DNA from: Cristatella mucedo
Lineage: Eukaryota > Bryozoa > Phylactolaemata > Cristatellidae
Reading direction: 5' to 3'
Assembly (NCBI GenBank): GCA_009760855.2
Contig: WPIO01000014.1
Span: forward strand, 2,469,501 to 2,533,500
DNA length: 64,000 nucleotides
Position numbers and translations under genes: made by a program. The notes beneath the pieces are model-generated. The model saw only the letters and a list, made by a program, of their open reading frames with translations, did no database searches and was not told the origin of the DNA. Positions 55,701 through 64,000 of this stretch are shown piece after piece (the stretch's first letter is position 1; every line of letters starts with the position of its first letter).

Positions 55701-58700
55701 GGTCTCAAAAAGATAAATTTTCTACAAAAAACTTTATCTCATCAAATTTAGCATTCAAAAGAGTGACAGGTTTCATCAGAACAAATGTGAAATGAAGCCT
55801 AGATATCAAGGTCACTTAAATATTAATATAATGGCCCATTACTGTTGGAGCCTCACTACCTCAACCATGCTTCCCACTTTCTCTTTGTTGCGTAAGACGA
55901 AGTCTGTTGGCTACCGAATGAGTACCGAAGGCCGCTTAGGCTGTGAGTGTGCTATAAAAAAACTTCTGCGTAAAACCCACATGATCTTTATGACTTTATG
56001 GAGTTACAGACAGAGATACAAGCCTGAAGCTTCACAATCCAGCTGCTGAGCATAGCAGAAAGTCAAGGAAGAGGCAGTTTAAAAGCATTTGATGAAATGA
56101 AGGAACACTCATGCTTACAATGTACATAATCTAGATGATATTGTTATTAAAAGATTGTAAAAACTATACATTGCATGCAGAAGCAATCAAAACTAAAATA
56201 AAAATTGTTAAAAGATCTTGACGTGCTGGATTAAAACGATTGCAGATTCTGAAAAAGCATCCCAAAATTTACTTGAATCAACTATAGGATTTAAAAATAC
56301 TTACAAGTTTTCATTTGCAGGCCAATGTTATTAGTGTCTAGCTGAAAACCTATACCGCTCAGCACCCTTAGATGAGCTGGCTCAACATCAGACAGATAGC
56401 AAATATCAATATAAAATTAAGAATGAAAGGTAAGTGCACAAAGCTATAGCACTTTAGATGATATTCCCACATACAGTACGTTGTACACTTACTGTCCAAT
56501 AAGGTGTTCATTGCCAACTCCAAGCGCTCTGGAAGGTCTATCGTCCGCCTCAGAAGACAGCCCGGATGCTGTCGGTGCTTCACAGACCCGAGTTCGAGTT
56601 CCTTGAGAACAGCAGCATCAAGTACAGTGCTGCTGTCTAACATGATCGGTACACCATCACCAGAGAGGTCCTATACAAGAATGACAAAGGGCTTTATGCC
56701 ATCACCACAAAAAAATCATTTTTGTGTCAACTCAGAGAGGTCTCACTCCGTTGATATTAACGGCTAGGTCGATCAGTTTTCCACCTACTTTGTTGAACAA
56801 AATTGCATGTATTCATGCCTCCATAAAGCCACCGACTATAATAATAATAATGCAACTTGACAAAGAGCCCTCGGAGAACTCAATCTCTTTCTAGGCGCTT
56901 TACATTTGCTGCAAAGGGAAACGCGGTTGAATGGTGAGTAATATCATGCTTGATTAACAACATAAATAACATGGTTAGGGATGACATACACAGGGTCAGC
57001 ATGCAAATGTGGTTAGTGGCAGCATGCACAGTGTCAGCACGCATAAGCACACGAAGGACGAATCACAGGGACCCACTAAATGCTGTCATAAATAGGTGTG
57101 TTTTTAAGTTGTTTTTAAATTTGTTCAAGTCAGGGGATGTCGTGACGCAAGTCGGTAGTGAGTTCCACGCTTTGGGAGCATACGAACTAAATGCAAGGTC
57201 TCCAAAGGATTTAAGGCTTGTACGAGGTATTGATAAACTGCTGGATTCCGAAAAGCGAAGGGGGTACGATGCTTGGCCTGGTGGGGGAGTAGATCTGAGA
57301 GATAGGCTGGAGCGAAAGAATGAAGTGACCTAAAAGTAAGCGACAAAATCTTGAAGTCAATCTGTTGCTTGACTGGTAGCCAGTGCAGGTCGGCGAGAAG
57401 TGGTGTGATGTGGCAACTGCGACGCTCACGACAGTTAAGCGTAGCTGCAGTTTTGTACCAGCTGCAATCGCCTGATTGCACATGCCGGTAGGCCAGCAAG
57501 CAGTGAGTTACATAAGTCAAGATGGGATGTAACAAATGCATGGACCAACTTAGACGTGGTATGCTTATCTAAACAAGCCCGAATTTTACCAATGTTATGA
57601 AGCTGAAAATAGGCAGATTTGACTGTGGAGCTGATGTGGTCGTCTAACGAGTGGTCGCTTTGGAATATGACACCTAGATTTCGAGCTGATGCAACAGGAG
57701 ATATGCTGGCAGAGCCAATTTTGAGAGTCAGCCTTTCCAATCTCCGAATCACACTGGGTTTTCCCATAACTAGTAAGTTAGTTTTATCATCGTTTAGTTT
57801 GAGAAAATCTGCTGCCATCCATGTGCGGATGTCATCAATGCATGCAGCAAGTGATTTCAGAGAATTTGAGGTGCTCGAAGGCTAGGAGGGATTAAAGCAA
57901 AGGTACAACTGAGTGTCATCCGCATAGAAATGAAAGCCTAGATTGTGCTTGGCAATCACATCAGCAAGAGGGAGAGTATAAACCGTGAAAAGAACCGGAC
58001 CTAGCATGGAGCCCTGAGGTACTCCATATTTCAGAGGTACATCAGACATCTTTGTCCATTCTCGTCAATACTCTGGAGTCTCCCACTGAGATAGGACCTG
58101 AACCATTGCCGTGCAGTGCCAGTGATGCCCAGGCGAGATGAGAGGCGCTCTAGAAGAACTTTGTGATCGATGGTATCAAAAGCTGCCGAAAGATCGAGCA
58201 AAACAAGCAGAGACACTCTACCCATGTCTGCATTCCTAAGTAGGTCGTTGTATACCCTAAGCAATGCTGACTCTGTGGAGTGATTAGCTCTAAAGCCAGA
58301 CTGGAACTTACTAGCAAGGTGTGAGGTTTCGATATATGAGTTCAGCTGGTCTGCCACGACCCGTTCCAGTGTCTTTGATAGGATGGCAGAAGGGAGACTG
58401 GGCGGTAGTTGCTTAAGTTCTCTTGGTCTAGTGTAGCTTTCTTGAGAAGTGGCCTGACTACAGCTTTTTTGAAAGGTGCTGGGACATGACCTGAACCTAG
58501 CACGGAGCCCTGAGGTACCCCATATTTCAGAGGTACCTCGGATGATCTTTGTCCATTCACGTCAATACTCTTCCACTGAGATAGGACCTGAACCATTGCA
58601 GAGCAGTGCCGTTAATGCCAAGGCCAGATGAGAGGCACTCTAGAAGAACTTTGTAATCCATAGTATGTAAAGCTGACTAAAGCAGATGCTGCATTGCAAC

Positions 58701-60599
58701 TTGTCATCTTCCTTAAGAAACTTTCAAAGGTTTTTGCATACAAAATGATAACCTTAATAAAGTCTAATAAAACGAGCTCGGCCCCTGAAGACCCTCTGCC
58801 AAGCCCTCTATGGTCTTCATATGCAGACAAATTTAGCCCAGCCATCCCAGGACACCCAAGCATTCGGATAGACTAGGCGCGACTTTTCCTTCTAATTGAT
58901 GATGACGTACACTGTTACCATGAGCTCGGAATATAAGTGTCCCTTTCGATATTTGCTTAAATGCGGAAAGTTACATTAAGCAGACTGCCTCCAGAGCTAG
59001 CCATCATGTCTGATCTGTGTAAAGATTAGGGACTATCTACCACAGTGGCTTGCTAGAAATTAACCAACTCCCTGATTCTGTCTGGGCTAGACTACTGAGA
59101 TTCTGTCTTGGCTGGGCTACCAAAGAAATCCATTAAGCCCCAGCAGCTCGTAATGAATATGGCTTCAAGACTAGGAAAAAATCCCAGAGGTTCTGCCCTG
59201 TATCGCCTGAAGGATCTGGGATGGTTCCAGGTTGATAACACAAAGGATAATGCAGAGTAGCATTCTTGCATTGACCCACACGGCTCCCCATGACTTGACT
59301 GCTACTAGCCTAGTTGAACTGCTGCATCAGCCTCCTCACGTCCTCTTTGGACTATAAATTAGCTGTTCCATTCCTACACTTAATGACCGTTAGCGACAAA
59401 AGCCTTTGATCTACAGGTCCTAGACTGTGGAACTCGTTTCCATAATTCTTATGCAACAACATCTATTGCTCTGCTGCCGAGTGTCGCACATCCTTTCCAG
59501 CAGTCCTGAGCTGCTACTTCCATGCAACACACTTCCTCGACTGCTCTACGGACTCTGCTATGCTTATCACTTTCTCTTTGATGTGTAAGATGAAATCTGT
59601 TGGCTAGCGTATGTGTAGGGAAATTCGCTAAGACCTAAAGCATGCGCTATACAAAACTCCAGCGCAGTCAGTCTGTGTGGCTTTGTGGAGCTACAGATAT
59701 AAACAAAAACAAACCACAATATCTAAAGCATCTTGTACAAAGGGTATTGTGTCATCGTTAAACTGTTTAAAACATGTACAGTCTCAATTTTCTATGAGGG
59801 GCATTCTGGTACGACAAGCTAACATTGCATTTTGAGCATTTGACTCGCATAGAACAATGACTGGCACAGAGCACAGCCGGGGCTCTCTCGAGTCAGCTAT
59901 CAAGATCCTCCGCAAGCAAGAACACACGTGTTTTCAAAAGTAATCATGCATATATGTCATCGCTGACAAACACATTTCATAAATAGATTGAATGTGAGTT
60001 CCTATTCTTGTGCAGAGGATTGAGCAAAATGCATCATGTGCGTGCGATGACGAAGCTAACATTAGTTTGACTTCAGAAAAGCGGAAACAACGAGCTGGTT
60101 TGGTCTAGCGGTTAAGGTGCTCGCCCCGACCAAGGTCTGGCAGAGGTCGAGGGCTCGAGCCCCGAGGCATATGTGAAGCGCCGAAATAGAGATTATGTTC
60201 TCTTTGGGCGCTGAAGAAATGAATTAAATAAAGATACTCATAGTCAGGTTGGTTTGAATATCGGCTCTGGTCGACAGGTTCGACGTCAATTAGCAACTGC
60301 AGAAGCGTGAAAACTGGCGACATAAATCTCTTGGAAATTATGTTCAACCATAGCGGGACGAATGAGATGCACTACAGTACCAATACACTGGAGTAACTAG
60401 CATACCCAGCAAGCCAGTCTTGAAAAAATTTCGTTCAACCTCTTGACGAGAAAATACTGAATTTCAGGAAAAAGAATACAAAATAGCTTACTAATTCAGG
60501 TGATGTAGCCAAGAAACGACGTCGCACGTTTAAGAGCAAGGACTTGAACTTGAATGCCTTGAGCGAGGCTAGGCTATAGCGCGTGGTAACAGCCGCCAT
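37748..60599 (-). CDS. METTL17: METTL17, mitoribosome assembly methyltransferase-like protein, 12 exons, 597 aa
   Basis: Minus-strand exons: 60492-60599, 56493-56670, 45510-45871, 43840-43913, 42361-42452, 41575-41732, 41248-41424, 41021-41068, 40154-40267, 39850-39922, 39602-39749, 37748-38009. All have GT/AG borders, every phase matches, and the sum is 1794 nt. Family role: mitochondrial matrix protein that supports small mitoribosomal subunit assembly. Exon 1 is a basic, Asp/Glu-poor mitochondrial presequence. Exon 2 has KHRQHPG (residues 67-73). Exon 4 has DFGSGTG (231-237), the SAM-binding loop. Exon 7 has [20 protein letters not shown]. Exon 9 has [10 protein letters not shown] and HPCNFS. 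Exon 11 has RLCMPDGS. C400, C406, C418 and C493 correspond to the four Cys ligands of the Fe-S cluster described for the family. Exon 12 has [10 protein letters not shown], then a divergent tail. The protein is longer than the human one (456). Introns 1 and 2 are filled with retrotransposons. Confidence 0.92.
42808..42945 (-). mobile_element. SINE-A copy (first of a tandem pair)
   Basis: Plus strand: AATTCATCTGTATAGCACC, hairpin remains (AGAGAACATGGTCTCC, GGCGCTTCACATATG), then the reversed head GGGCTCGAGCCC and GGTCGGGGCGAGCACG. It lies in METTL17 intron 4. Confidence 0.8.
42946..43068 (-). mobile_element. SINE-A copy (second of a tandem pair)
   Basis: The same order as the neighbour: GTATAGCACCATAAGAGAAC, ATAATCTCTACCCAGGCG, GGATTCGAGCCC, GGCAAGCACCTTACCCC. 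Its distal end abuts the head of the preceding copy without a spacer. Confidence 0.8.
43600..43765 (+). mobile_element. SINE-B copy in METTL17 intron 4
   Basis: The tRNA-like head is decayed ('GGGCTAAGGTGCTCG', 'CACAACCCGATCC'). The core reads 'GATCCTTTATCGACC' and 'GCGGTGGTGACAGTCG', and the terminus is GAAGCTGTTGAATCAGC. Confidence 0.65.
44245..45190 (-). mobile_element. L2-A LINE 3' third in METTL17 intron 3
   Basis: From right to left it covers the thumb-like region, the [16 protein letters not shown] block (around 44860) and LHWLPV-like text. It then has the coding end, the untranslated region and the tail at 44250-44340 (GAGTCTCTTTCCAGGCACTTC). Stops and frameshifts are common. Confidence 0.8.
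46315..48391 (-). mobile_element. LINE-B, reverse-transcriptase half
   Basis: Minus-strand translation gives a 233-codon open RT segment (47286-47987). It includes [46 protein letters not shown] and the catalytic [10 protein letters not shown]. Upstream of it (47990-48390) is the linker [14 protein letters not shown]. Downstream are a diverged C-terminus ([20 protein letters not shown]) and a 3' tail unlike that of L2-A. The element is an L2/CR1-like non-LTR retrotransposon. Its endonuclease half continues at 51936, beyond an inserted L2-A. Confidence 0.85.
48392..48399. repeat. Target-site duplication, left copy
   Basis: TTATTCTG is repeated at 51928-51935 and brackets the L2-A element. The right copy abuts the ATT tail, so the exact border has a few bases of ambiguity. 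Confidence 0.7.
48400..51927 (+). mobile_element. L2-A LINE, near full length (~3.5 kb)
   Basis: The 5' region includes a 21-bp unit repeated about 2.4 times (48484-48534). The reading frame then gives an APE-type endonuclease: [10 protein letters not shown] (around 48880), [24 protein letters not shown] and LSDHMQISF (around 49395). A linker follows ([19 protein letters not shown]). The RT has [50 protein letters not shown] and [11 protein letters not shown]. The C-terminal region, hairpin (51860-51900) and ATT tail complete it. It is disabled by an in-frame TAA after RALTD (49274), other stops, and frameshifts near 50160 and 50390. It splits LINE-B in the opposite orientation. Confidence 0.9.
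49685..49774 (+). mobile_element. L2-A tail-only insertion inside L2-A
   Basis: A 90-bp piece made only of the L2-A hairpin (AAAGCGCC ... GGCGCTTT) and (ATT)n interrupts the host element's linker. The empty site is visible in the copy at 19345, where CTGCTAAGCAAGCTTGAG is continuous. Confidence 0.85.
51936..52440 (-). mobile_element. LINE-B, endonuclease end and linker
   Basis: The minus strand reads LSDHCSV (around 52380), the closing motif of an APE-type endonuclease. Then comes [20 protein letters not shown] and [16 protein letters not shown] up to the insertion point at 51936. It continues into the LINE-B half at 48391. Confidence 0.75.
52465..52575 (-). mobile_element. SINE-B copy, head truncated
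   Basis: Plus strand: terminus TTATTTAACAGCCCCATTTG, core GGCTATTACCACTGCTTGC and TATAAAGGATGCC, then the B-box remnant GGATTCGAATC. Confidence 0.65.
52790..52965 (-). mobile_element. L2-A-like C-terminal fragment
   Basis: The minus strand reads [20 protein letters not shown], a diverged version of the L2-A coding end NLKSFGDRAFSSYAPTAW. Nothing of the tail remains. Confidence 0.5.
53585..53905 (+). mobile_element. L2-A LINE 3' end
   Basis: Begins in the coding end ([35 protein letters not shown]). It runs through the untranslated region and a good hairpin to (ATT)n at 53889-53904. Confidence 0.85.
54085..54190 (+). mobile_element. SINE-B fragment
   Basis: A decayed head (CACGACCTCGGTCC) and the terminus GAGGCTGTTAAATCAGCC remain. 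Most of the core is deleted. Confidence 0.5.
54380..55868 (+). pseudogene. Relic of a multi-copy uncharacterised protein gene
   Basis: Frames joined by eye resemble a family that I recall as repeated, uncharacterised proteins in arthropod and cnidarian genomes. Blocks in order are [20 protein letters not shown] and [17 protein letters not shown] (54500-54620), [18 protein letters not shown] (54695-54750), [16 protein letters not shown] (54855), [14 protein letters not shown] (55185-55225), [17 protein letters not shown] (55412), [17 protein letters not shown] (55617) and [18 protein letters not shown] (55800-55852). Stops and frameshifts separate most blocks, so it is dead. It lies in METTL17 intron 2. 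Function is unknown; a transposon-borne or retroposed origin is only an inference. Confidence 0.65.
55850..56045 (+). mobile_element. LINE-B 3' end
   Basis: CACTTTCTCTTTGTTGCG, GTCTGTTGGCTACCGAATG, GGCTGTGAGTGTGCTATA and TATGGAGTTACAGACAGAG match the LINE-B terminus at 46330-46480 read on the opposite strand. It starts where the preceding relic ends. Confidence 0.8.
56837..58484 (-). mobile_element. Inverted copy of the L2-A RT half
   Basis: This is the mirror of 50281-51927: base x corresponds to 108764 minus x over 56944-58483 with no indel. All reading frames on both strands are identical in length and sequence. It covers [36 protein letters not shown], the YADD region and the C-terminus. 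The outermost 110 bp, the hairpin and ATT tail (56837-56945), differ by about ten substitutions and one indel. It lies in METTL17 intron 1. Confidence 0.92.
58485..58680 (-). mobile_element. Second L2-A RT fragment, out of order
   Basis: Minus strand: the IDHKVLLE-like and WFRSYLS-like region (58560-58680), [20 protein letters not shown] and GSVLGSG (58500-58560). It then runs directly into the start of the inverted copy, whose text belongs upstream of it in a normal element. It is therefore a separate copy joined at about 58485. Confidence 0.75.
58990..59710 (+). mobile_element. LINE-B 3' half, decayed
   Basis: Reads LGWATKEIH-like text, [11 protein letters not shown] (around 59145), [10 protein letters not shown] (59205) and the RLWNSF remnant (59425). 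It then has the LINE-B terminus with CTTTCTCTTTGATGTG, TGCGCTATACAAAACTCC and GTGGAGCTACAGATA. Stops are numerous. Confidence 0.7.
60090..60232 (+). mobile_element. SINE-A copy, complete
   Basis: The tRNA-like head has TGGTCTAGCGGTTAAGG (A box, 60103-60119) and GGGCTCGAGCCCC (B box, 60150-60162). The hairpin follows: AGCGCC / GGCGCT outer pair and AGAGA / TCTCT inner pair, then GAATTAAATAAA. It is the best SINE-A reference, in METTL17 intron 1 only 260 bp from exon 1. Confidence 0.88.
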
Positions 60600-61652
60600 G
60601 AAGCAGCTGGACTCACTGTGACTACACAATTTCGACCATGACCTTTATTTGTGACCGGTTGTGGCCATTTACTAGCTTACTTCGGCGGCGACATACAGTA
60701 CTATAAAGAATGTCTAGCAGAGACGAGGAGTGCATGAAATACAAGTTTAGAGGTCACTGTACTGCAACGACATGCGCGTACAGGGGTACAGGATGAGATA
60801 AAGTTGGCTGAGCAACCGCATCTCTCCCGATAACCCGGCTAACCGGTTGACCAATGCCAGTAAGTTTCATCATTGCGATGATTGCCATAATTTACACAAT
60901 CATTTTTTATATTAATTTGCATTAATTATCAGGACAAATTTTAGTGCATTGCAAAGTTACAGGTTTTGAAGATTTAGGTCTGATAAGTGGATGGTCAACC
61001 GATCTCAAATAGTTATATTTTTAATAAAGTTGACATAACCCTGAGGACGCGGTCGTGCGCTACCACTCAGTTCTACTCATTTTTTGTTCTTGAACCTCAA
61101 AGCTCTTCGAGACAACGGTGTTGTAATACAGTGGCTCCGGCGGCGGCTGTTCTCATGGAGACTCACGGAGACACAGCGGGCGAACGTGGGCGATAGCGTG
61201 AGACTCTCCCTTTATTACTCTCAACGCGTACATGTATGAGAGCTCGATCAATCACAGCAGACGACAGGGAATATAACATGCATTAGTGGCATGGCACTGC
61301 GCAGCGTCAATTGCTTAACTATTGGCCACGGTTGAGGCATGTACACTAGTGTCTAGGTGCTTCACTAATTACAACAGCAGAAGCCGCGGACACATAACAA
61401 TGGCTCAATAAATAGGTCAGAAAACTATCGAGAAGCAGAATTTCATTATGCCAGTTCTAACCTCTGTCTTAGAATTTAACCTGCTTAGTTCTTTCGTCTG
61501 CAGTCATCCTGTAAAAGAATTGGATCAAGGTAGTCGGACTCTAGGCTTAGACGTCAGATAGCTTTCCTCTTTTTACTAGGGACATGAAAACAGTTCGCCA
61601 CACGGCGGTAAACAAATCTTAAATACTAGGAAGAAGAAGCTTCACTGAGCTA
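60600..61652. promoter_or_regulatory. METTL17 upstream region
   Basis: Directly upstream of the METTL17 start. On the plus strand a 28-codon frame starts about 110 bp away (60710), and a strong donor-like GCCAGTAAGT lies at 60855-60864, so a divergent transcript is possible. No TATA box was assigned. 61000-61650 shows no recognised feature. Confidence 0.3.
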
Positions 61653-61904
61653 CATATAGCTGTGGGCATTGTTATTATGACAAATGTACCACTGGCAAAC
61701 CCAGTCGGTGGAGAGGTCGGGACTGGGACAGCCGAAAAACTTAAAGTCGTCGAAATGAACGGTGGCCATCCATCCTCAACCGTGTTCTTCGGTGATTTCC
61801 ATAAATTGAAACTCCAAAAAAGAGTTAAAACCCCGTTGCCTAGTGAGCTTGGAGCTCACCGTAAACTAGTATGTTTCATTTTCACTCTGCATCCGCTGCA
61901 AGTA
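61653..61904 (+). other. Unassigned open frame with splice-like borders
   Basis: An open frame of about 80 codons contains NPVGGEVGTGTAEKLKVVE, NGGHPSSTVFF, LKLQKRVKTPLPSELGAHR and FIFTLHPLQ. It is preceded by an acceptor-like CATATAG (61646-61652) and followed by a donor-like CAAGTATGA at 61902. I do not recognise the family. It may be an internal exon of a plus-strand gene or part of a high-copy transposon. Confidence 0.25.
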
Positions 61905-62399
61905 TGAACACATGAAAACCACGAAATCGCTTTTTGGCATGAATAAAATCAGGGCCTTCGAGGTTTATAAGTAGGAACCCTCATGGCTTCCTTCAATTTT
62001 TAAGCTTACACGCAGTAGTAAAACTCAGCGACACCATTCACGGACTTTGGTGTCTCTGTTAACAGCAATTTCCACGGATTGAAGCTTTTTTAGTTAAAGC
62101 ACACGCTTAAGTTTTTCACGGTATGCAGTTTGATACCAGCTCAGACATAACTGCAAAAGTTCTCATGCAATTCAGCGGCTTGAACTCCAACGAAAAATCT
62201 TTGCCCAAAGATCAATCTTAATCTTATTTAAACTCGTATTTAAATAGTCAATGTATTCTTCTTATTTAAAAAAGCAATTATCGAGTAGGCACGTGTAAGC
62301 TCAGTATCCGGTTTCATTATACCAACAGCTAAGCTGCTGGCCATGCCGGCCACAAATACACCCATTATAACTGACAGCTGCAGTTTAGTCGCCGATTTA

Positions 62400-62665
62400 T
62401 ATGTGCCGTGGCAAGGAAGGATTTTGCATGTACCTGCTTACATTGTGCCTGCTGCTTGCAGATGTTACCACCACCGGTCATTTGGTAATGCTTTATACGC
62501 AGCGTCTGTAAAGTGCCTTGAAAGAGATTCAATTTTCTGAGGGCGCTATACGAATACATTATCATTATACTGTTGCCAGAGATGGGTCTTTTCATAAATG
62601 TAAAGTGCCTAGAAAGAGATTTGAGTTCTCTGAGAGTGCTATATCAAATGTATTATCTAATATGC
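62400..62665 (+). mobile_element. Two consecutive L2-type tails
   Basis: 62400-62580 carries an L2-type untranslated region ending in GTAAAGTGCC ... GAGGGCGCTATACGAATAC. 62590-62665 is a second, tail-only piece (AAATGTAAAGTGCCTAG, TTCTCTGAGAGTGC). Both are in plus orientation and the second stem is imperfect. Confidence 0.65.
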
Positions 62666-64000
62666 CCAAGTCCACTGAAATAAGATTGCAGTGGCCCAGG
62701 CTAATATCGCAATCCACCGAAATCCACTACATTCCAACATTCCACCATTCAACGAAAGAAATCCTGATCGAAGCTCCTGTTTTTATTGCATATGACAGCA
62801 CACTCTGTGGCAATTGCATTAAAAAAATTCACTTGCATTTGCGTGGCCGTTCTCGTGCAATTCGCTGCAATCCACTCTATTCCACTGCAAATCATACTCA
62901 AATCGCGATTGCGAAGTTCTAATTGACATTGCATATAGGACTAAACTCAGTTTAAAGTGCATTAAACAAATTTTGCTCCATTGTGCACACGAGTTCTCAT
63001 GCAGTGAATTGCAATCGACTGCAACGATCCGGTCCCATACTGCAATCCACCTCAATCCGCCGAAATCCGCTGCAATCTGCTACACAGCGACCAGAACACG
63101 TACACTAGAAGCTTAATTATGATTGCACGCTGCTCTACCCTTCGGTTATTGTGTACTTGCATAACTTCACTGTAATTGCCTCGGCCATTCTGCATCAATG
63201 CACTGCAACCGACCGCAACTGCCGGGCCAGTACGTCAATGTACCGCAACCCGCCGAAAAACGACCAGAATACGTACACTTTAAGCTCTAATAGTGATTGC
63301 ACGTTGCTCTAATTTTTGGTTATTGTGTAATCCCACAATTTCACTACAATCGCCTTGATCATTCGGCAGCAATGCACTGCAATTGACTGCAATGGCCCTG
63401 GCCAATACCTCAATTTACAGCAATCTGATGCAAAGTGCCCTGAAATTGTTTTCGCAATGCTTCAATTTTAATGCATGTTACAAAGCACACTGGTTAATGT
63501 CAACCACATCATTTTAAGGAATTGCGCTCGTACAATCTCGGGAAATGCATGGCAATCTACGGCAACGGTTCGGCTCGAAGCAGCAATCCGCTACAATCCG
63601 TGGCAAGTTGACACTAAATTGGCCGAACGAAGTGCCGATTGTCATCGCATTTCACATTTCTTTGTGCTAAAAGTGAAATCGTAGGACTTTCAAGCTATTT
63701 TGCACGTTAATTGTCAACAATTCACGGCAGTCGACAGCAATGGCAGGGACCAATACCGAAATCCGTGGCAAATCGACGATAAATCGGCTGCACCAAGCTC
63801 CAACTCTCATTCCACGTTACAACTCACTGGGAGCACACATACTTGCAACCCATTTGCATAAGTGAGCGTGCAAGAAGCGATATGAAATTTTGTGGACAGA
63901 TAAATTCGAACGTATACTACAATATTAGCGAAAAATTTGAGCTCGGCAATGCTTACGTCTGGTCGTTGCTAGCCTAATTAGAGTGGATTTCGGTAATTCA
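62666..64000. repeat. Degenerate tandem repeat, unit ~165-175 bp
   Basis: Landmarks recur. 'TACACTAGAAGCTTAAT...GATTGCACGCTGCTC' at 63103 reappears as 'TACACTTTAAGCTCTAA...GATTGCACGTTGCTC' at 63278 (175 bp). Weaker versions follow near 63609 and 63773. Within each unit a 12-14 bp element of the type GCAATCNACTGCAA recurs several times (for example 63009, 63070, 63200, 63380, 63590). The array reaches the end of the window. Confidence 0.65.

Noticed and set aside
60097-60165. Possible tRNA gene
   Set aside because: A and B boxes are present, but no cloverleaf acceptor stem closes. The unit continues into the L2-A hairpin tail and recurs elsewhere, so it is a SINE head.

Overview
The window is metazoan nuclear DNA, very probably from an invertebrate. 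Coding exons are split by phase-consistent GT..AG introns. About half of the remaining sequence is interspersed non-LTR retrotransposons, tRNA-derived SINEs, a Tc1/mariner relic and long microsatellites. Exons are GC-rich (the zinc-finger gene strikingly so), while the intergenic DNA is close to balanced. A MADF-domain gene and a multi-copy protein family that I recall from arthropods and cnidarians make an arthropod the best guess. I cannot name the species.

Four cellular genes were assembled by hand from exons whose splice phases agree. (1) 10145-16323, minus: a lysophosphatidylcholine acyltransferase of the LPCAT1/2 type. Its first four exons are here; the rest was not found. (2) 23365-28929, plus: a four-exon, about 1127-residue protein with 16 recognisable C2H2 zinc fingers. 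(3) 31036-35097, minus: a three-exon, 244-residue MADF-domain protein. (4) 37748-60599, minus: METTL17, complete in 12 exons (597 residues) over 22.9 kb. It has its mitochondrial presequence, a SAM-binding GSGTG motif and all four Cys ligands of the family's Fe-S cluster. These genes do not form a pathway. They are neighbours in a repeat-rich region.

The repeats fall into families that recur across the window. L2-A is an L2/CR1-clade LINE with an APE-type endonuclease and reverse transcriptase. Its 3' tail folds into a double-stem hairpin followed by (ATT)n. The best copy (48400-51927) is flanked by an 8-bp target-site duplication. LINE-B is a second L2/CR1-like family with a different tail. 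SINE-A has a tRNA-like head and carries the L2-A hairpin as its tail, which makes it a candidate passenger of that LINE. SINE-B has a tRNA-like head and a different tail.

METTL17 intron 2 (45872-56492) is the most layered stretch. LINE-B was split by L2-A, which had itself received a 90-bp L2-A tail fragment. A decayed multi-copy gene relic follows. Intron 1 then carries an inverted, apparently indel-free 1.5-kb copy of the L2-A reverse-transcriptase half. The last 1.3 kb of the window is a degenerate tandem repeat with a unit of about 165-175 bp. I found no CRISPR array, rRNA, free-standing tRNA gene, prokaryotic gene or new defence-like system.
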